The position numbers and the translations under genes are program-made. The notes under the pieces were generated by a model. That model was given only the letters and a program-made list of their open reading frames with translations, was not told where the DNA came from and did not search any database. From Bacteroidales bacterium (lineage in GTDB: Bacteria; Bacteroidota; Bacteroidia; Bacteroidales; VadinHA17): DNA of 6,324 nucleotides. The stretch spans positions 1 through 6,324 of the forward strand of contig PMNJ01000354.1 of NCBI GenBank assembly GCA_003162595.1, in the 5' to 3' direction. Positions 4,300 through 6,324 of this stretch are shown in pieces (within the stretch, counting starts at the first letter, position 1; each line of letters begins with the position of its first letter).

Positions 4300-6324
4300 T
4301 TATCTGATTATACTTATCACACCCGATCTGGGTTTAGACCCATCATTAAGATGCAGAACGTAATGATACGAATCTGTTGGTAAGAGCGTCCCTTCAAATG
4401 TACCATTCCATGGGTTTGCAGCTAAGTTTTTACTATGGAATATAAGTTTACCCCACCTTGTAAAAACAAAGACTTCAGCATTCGGGAACAGATCGATATT
4501 TTTAATCTGCCAGGTATCATTAACACCGTCATTGTTTGGTGTTATAATAGTAGGTATTTCAATACACTTATCAGATGCTGTAATACCAACAACAACATCC
4601 AGGGAGGCAGCACATCCATTATTATCAGTGACAACTACGCTGTAGGTTCCGCCAGCTATATTCTGACGTCCCGGGGTGATAACACCATCAGACCAAATCA
4701 TATTGTAAGGCTGTGTCCCACCTGTGATCGTGAGTGTTATTGAGCCGTCAGGAACATCAGGACAAGAAGCAGGTACTGGAGCACCGGCAATTGAAATTGC
4801 TGCAGGTTCAACAATTGTTGCTGGTACGTTCGCTGTACATAGATTTGCATCCTGAACAGTTATTGTATACGTTGTACCGGCAAGATTGTTAAATGTACCA
4901 GAAACCTGGAATGTTCCGCCGTTCAGACTGTACATGTACGGGGAAATTCCACCAGAACCGGCTACAGTAACCGAACCATCTGTCGATCCAAAACATGAAA
5001 CATATGTCTGACTTGTGATACTTCCTGATAGTACAGTTGGAGGCTGACTAATAGTCACCGGAACATCAAAAGTACAAAGATTTGCATCCTGAACTGTTAC
5101 AGTATATGAACCGGCCAGGAGATTTCCAAAGATACCTGATGCCTGATACGAACCTGCACCTAGTTTGTACTGATATGGTGGCGTTCCGCCTGATCCTGCT
5201 ACTGTCATACTGCCGGTATTGCTTCCAAAACAAAGAACATCAGTCTGAGAAGTAATTGATCCTCCTACAGATGAAGCAGGCTGTGTAATGGTAACACTTA
5301 CATCAAATGTACTTAGAACAGCATCTTCGATTGTAATAGTATATGTACCAGCGGCTAATGACCCGAAGGTATCTGACACCTGAGGAGTTCCTCCATTCAG
5401 ACTATAATCATAAGGAGGCACTCCACCTAAACCGGTTACAATAATGCTTCCTGTTAAGCTACCAAAACAGGCAACATCGGTTTTTGAAGCACTCCCCGAT
5501 AATGTAGCTGCAGGTTCTATAATTGTTACAGGAACATTGAATGTACAGAGGTTAATATCCTGTACAGTGATGATATAAGATCCGGCAGTAAGTGTTCCAA
5601 AGGTACCGGAAGCCTGGTAAGCTCCCGATCCGATTTTATATTGATATGGCAAAGTTCCGCCAGCTCCGTCAACTACAATGCTGCCATCATTTCCTCCCGG
5701 AATAGAAACATTTGTCTTAGAGGTAACACTACCTGATAGTGCTGTAGCAGGTTCTATAATAATTACACTAGCTGTTGCAGTACAACTGTTTCCATCAGCG
5801 ACAGTTACAATATATGTACCTGCTGCAAGTCCCGTAGCAGTTACTGATGTCTGAACAGGTACGGTGTTCCATGTATAGGTATAAACACCTGTTCCACCAG
5901 CTGGCAAAGCTGTAGCTGTTCCGGTAGTTCCACCGAAACATGCGACATTTACCTGCGAAGTGGTTACTGTCGGTAATGAATTAACTGTCATAGTAATCAT
6001 ATTCGAAGTAGCCGGACCACCGGTCTGACATATTTCATTCGATGTCAGTACTACGGTGATAACATCACCATTGACAGGGATATATGAATATGTAGGACTA
6101 TTTGTACCTACAGCTGTCGCACCATTATACCACTGATAAGCCGGTGTTGTTCCTCCATTAGTAGGAGTGGCCGTGAAGTTAACTGTTGTCCCTGCACATA
6201 CCGGGTTAACATCAGCGGTTATTGAAACACTGACAGGAAGAGTTATAGCAACTGTTATTGTTCCTGTTGTAGTTATTACTCCACAACCGCCTGTCAGGGT
6301 AACTGTATAGGTAAATGGTCCCGA
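4300..6324 (-). CDS. Large SprB-repeat adhesin with type B T9SS sorting domain (partial, 5' end beyond the right edge)
   Basis: The frame is open across the whole of 4300-6324 and gives at least 674 residues, lacking the N-terminus and signal peptide. Fragment residues 1-28 end one beta-sandwich domain (SGPFTYTV, TGGCGVITTTG). Residues 29-118 form an Ig/PKD-like domain (VCAGTTVNF, YQWYNG). Residues 121-579 hold six SprB-type repeats of about 65-80 residues, typically with ACFG, a GG-PY-Y centre, an AGTYTITV strand, a D-N-C turn and a closing EPA or QPP. Residues 588-674 are the gliding-motility-associated type B C-terminal domain: TPNNDGVND (595-603), TRWGKLIF (622-629), NPWNGT (637-642), YHYVLHL (653-659) and the end SGVISIIR. 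Such proteins cross the outer membrane by the type IX system and act as surface adhesins; in gliding species SprB moves along the cell. The downstream PorP/SprF gene is its likely partner. A methionine at 6000 could be taken for a start, but coding sequence of the same type continues upstream of it. Confidence 0.93.
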   Translation of the reverse strand, partial: SGPFTYTVTLTGGCGVITTTGTITVAITLPVSVSITADVNPVCAGTTVNFTATPTNGGTTPAYQWYNGATAVGTNSPTYSYIPVNGDVITVVLTSNEICQTGGPATSNMITMTVNSLPTVTTSQVNVACFGGTTGTATALPAGGTGVYTYTWNTVPVQTSVTATGLAAGTYIVTVADGNSCTATASVIIIEPATALSGSVTSKTNVSIPGGNDGSIVVDGAGGTLPYQYKIGSGAYQASGTFGTLTAGSYIITVQDINLCTFNVPVTIIEPAATLSGSASKTDVACFGSLTGSIIVTGLGGVPPYDYSLNGGTPQVSDTFGSLAAGTYTITIEDAVLSTFDVSVTITQPASSVGGSITSQTDVLCFGSNTGSMTVAGSGGTPPYQYKLGAGSYQASGIFGNLLAGSYTVTVQDANLCTFDVPVTISQPPTVLSGSITSQTYVSCFGSTDGSVTVAGSGGISPYMYSLNGGTFQVSGTFNNLAGTTYTITVQDANLCTANVPATIVEPAAISIAGAPVPASCPDVPDGSITLTITGGTQPYNMIWSDGVITPGRQNIAGGTYSVVVTDNNGCAASLDVVVGITASDKCIEIPTIITPNNDGVNDTWQIKNIDLFPNAEVFVFTRWGKLIFHSKNLAANPWNGTFEGTLLPTDSYHYVLHLNDGSKPRSGVISIIR
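4588..5964 (-). repeat. Six tandem SprB-type repeats within the adhesin
   Basis: Unit boundaries, read on the minus strand, are about 5964-5731, 5730-5494, 5493-5260, 5259-5023, 5022-4783 and 4782-4588. Units two to five keep a period of 78-80 codons (234-240 bp). Units two and four share YQYK-G-G-YQASG-FG, and units three and five share YSLNGGT-QVS-TF, so the array alternates in subtype. The last unit is shorter and divergent (SCPDVPDGS in place of CFG). DNA identity persists in patches; for example agatttgcatcctgaac occurs at 4841-4857 and 5078-5094, exactly 237 bp apart. Confidence 0.85.
5971..6240 (-). other. Ig/PKD-like domain region of the adhesin
   Basis: This stretch encodes fragment residues 29-118, ending shortly before the first SprB repeat. 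VNPVCAGTTVNFTATP, YQWYNG, a YSYIPVNGD strand and a C-terminal NEICQTGG followed by MTV give the strand and cysteine pattern (C43 and C99) of the PKD-like beta-sandwiches found in large Bacteroidota surface proteins. It probably acts as a rigid spacer in the stalk. The preceding 28 residues are the end of another such domain, so a series of them is expected to the right of the window. Confidence 0.7.

Noticed and set aside
3823..4743. Plus-strand open frames opposite porP and the adhesin (3823-4155, 4181-4363, 4435-4743)
   Set aside because: Their translations are low-complexity or cysteine/serine-rich without domains, and lie opposite well-supported coding sequence.
4588..5964. Regular repeats as a possible CRISPR array or minisatellite
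   Set aside because: The period is about 237 bp, stays in frame and encodes conserved SprB domains; DNA identity is patchy, as for protein repeats.

Overview
The window is chromosomal DNA from a member of the Bacteroidota, most likely a marine/gut-type Bacteroidia; no taxonomic marker gene is present, so this is inference. Evidence: a PorP/SprF protein next to an adhesin with SprB repeats and a type B C-terminal sorting domain (the type IX secretion and gliding system is confined to this phylum and close relatives), a TAnnTTTG promoter box of the Bacteroidota sigma factor, AT-rich intergenic DNA and no Shine-Dalgarno sequences before the starts.

Layout, left to right. Positions 1-74 hold the last 23 codons of an unidentified plus-strand gene, followed by a small hairpin and about 150 bp of AT-rich spacer with a curious start-like motif (ccctaaacctaaaccc before an ATG that closes after seven codons). 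A minus-strand thioredoxin gene (252-611) and a plus-strand HD-domain CCA tRNA nucleotidyltransferase gene (763-2193) diverge from a shared promoter region of about 150 bp. The CCA gene converges on, and overlaps by 14 bp, a minus-strand gene for a secreted endonuclease/exonuclease/phosphatase-family protein (2180-3211). Upstream of that, on the same strand, come a strong intrinsic terminator (3224-3256), a PorP/SprF outer-membrane protein gene (3274-4275) and, 24 bp further upstream, a very large adhesin gene that runs off the right edge (4300-6324, at least 674 residues).

How the genes work together. The adhesin and the PorP/SprF protein form a recognisable two-gene unit: type B cargo usually has its dedicated PorP/SprF partner encoded beside it, which helps deliver or anchor it at the cell surface. 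The terminator just after porP marks the end of that unit, so the secreted nuclease-fold gene 12 bp beyond it is either read by leakage or has a promoter I cannot see. Thioredoxin and the CCA enzyme are cytoplasmic housekeeping functions.

I see no CRISPR array, insertion sequence, tRNA, rRNA or prophage genes, and no strong case for a wholly new system. The points most worth a second look are in the adhesin: its frame is open to the right edge, so the methionine at 6000 is internal; its SprB repeats alternate between two subtypes; and two neighbouring repeats have lost opposite members of the usual cysteine pair.
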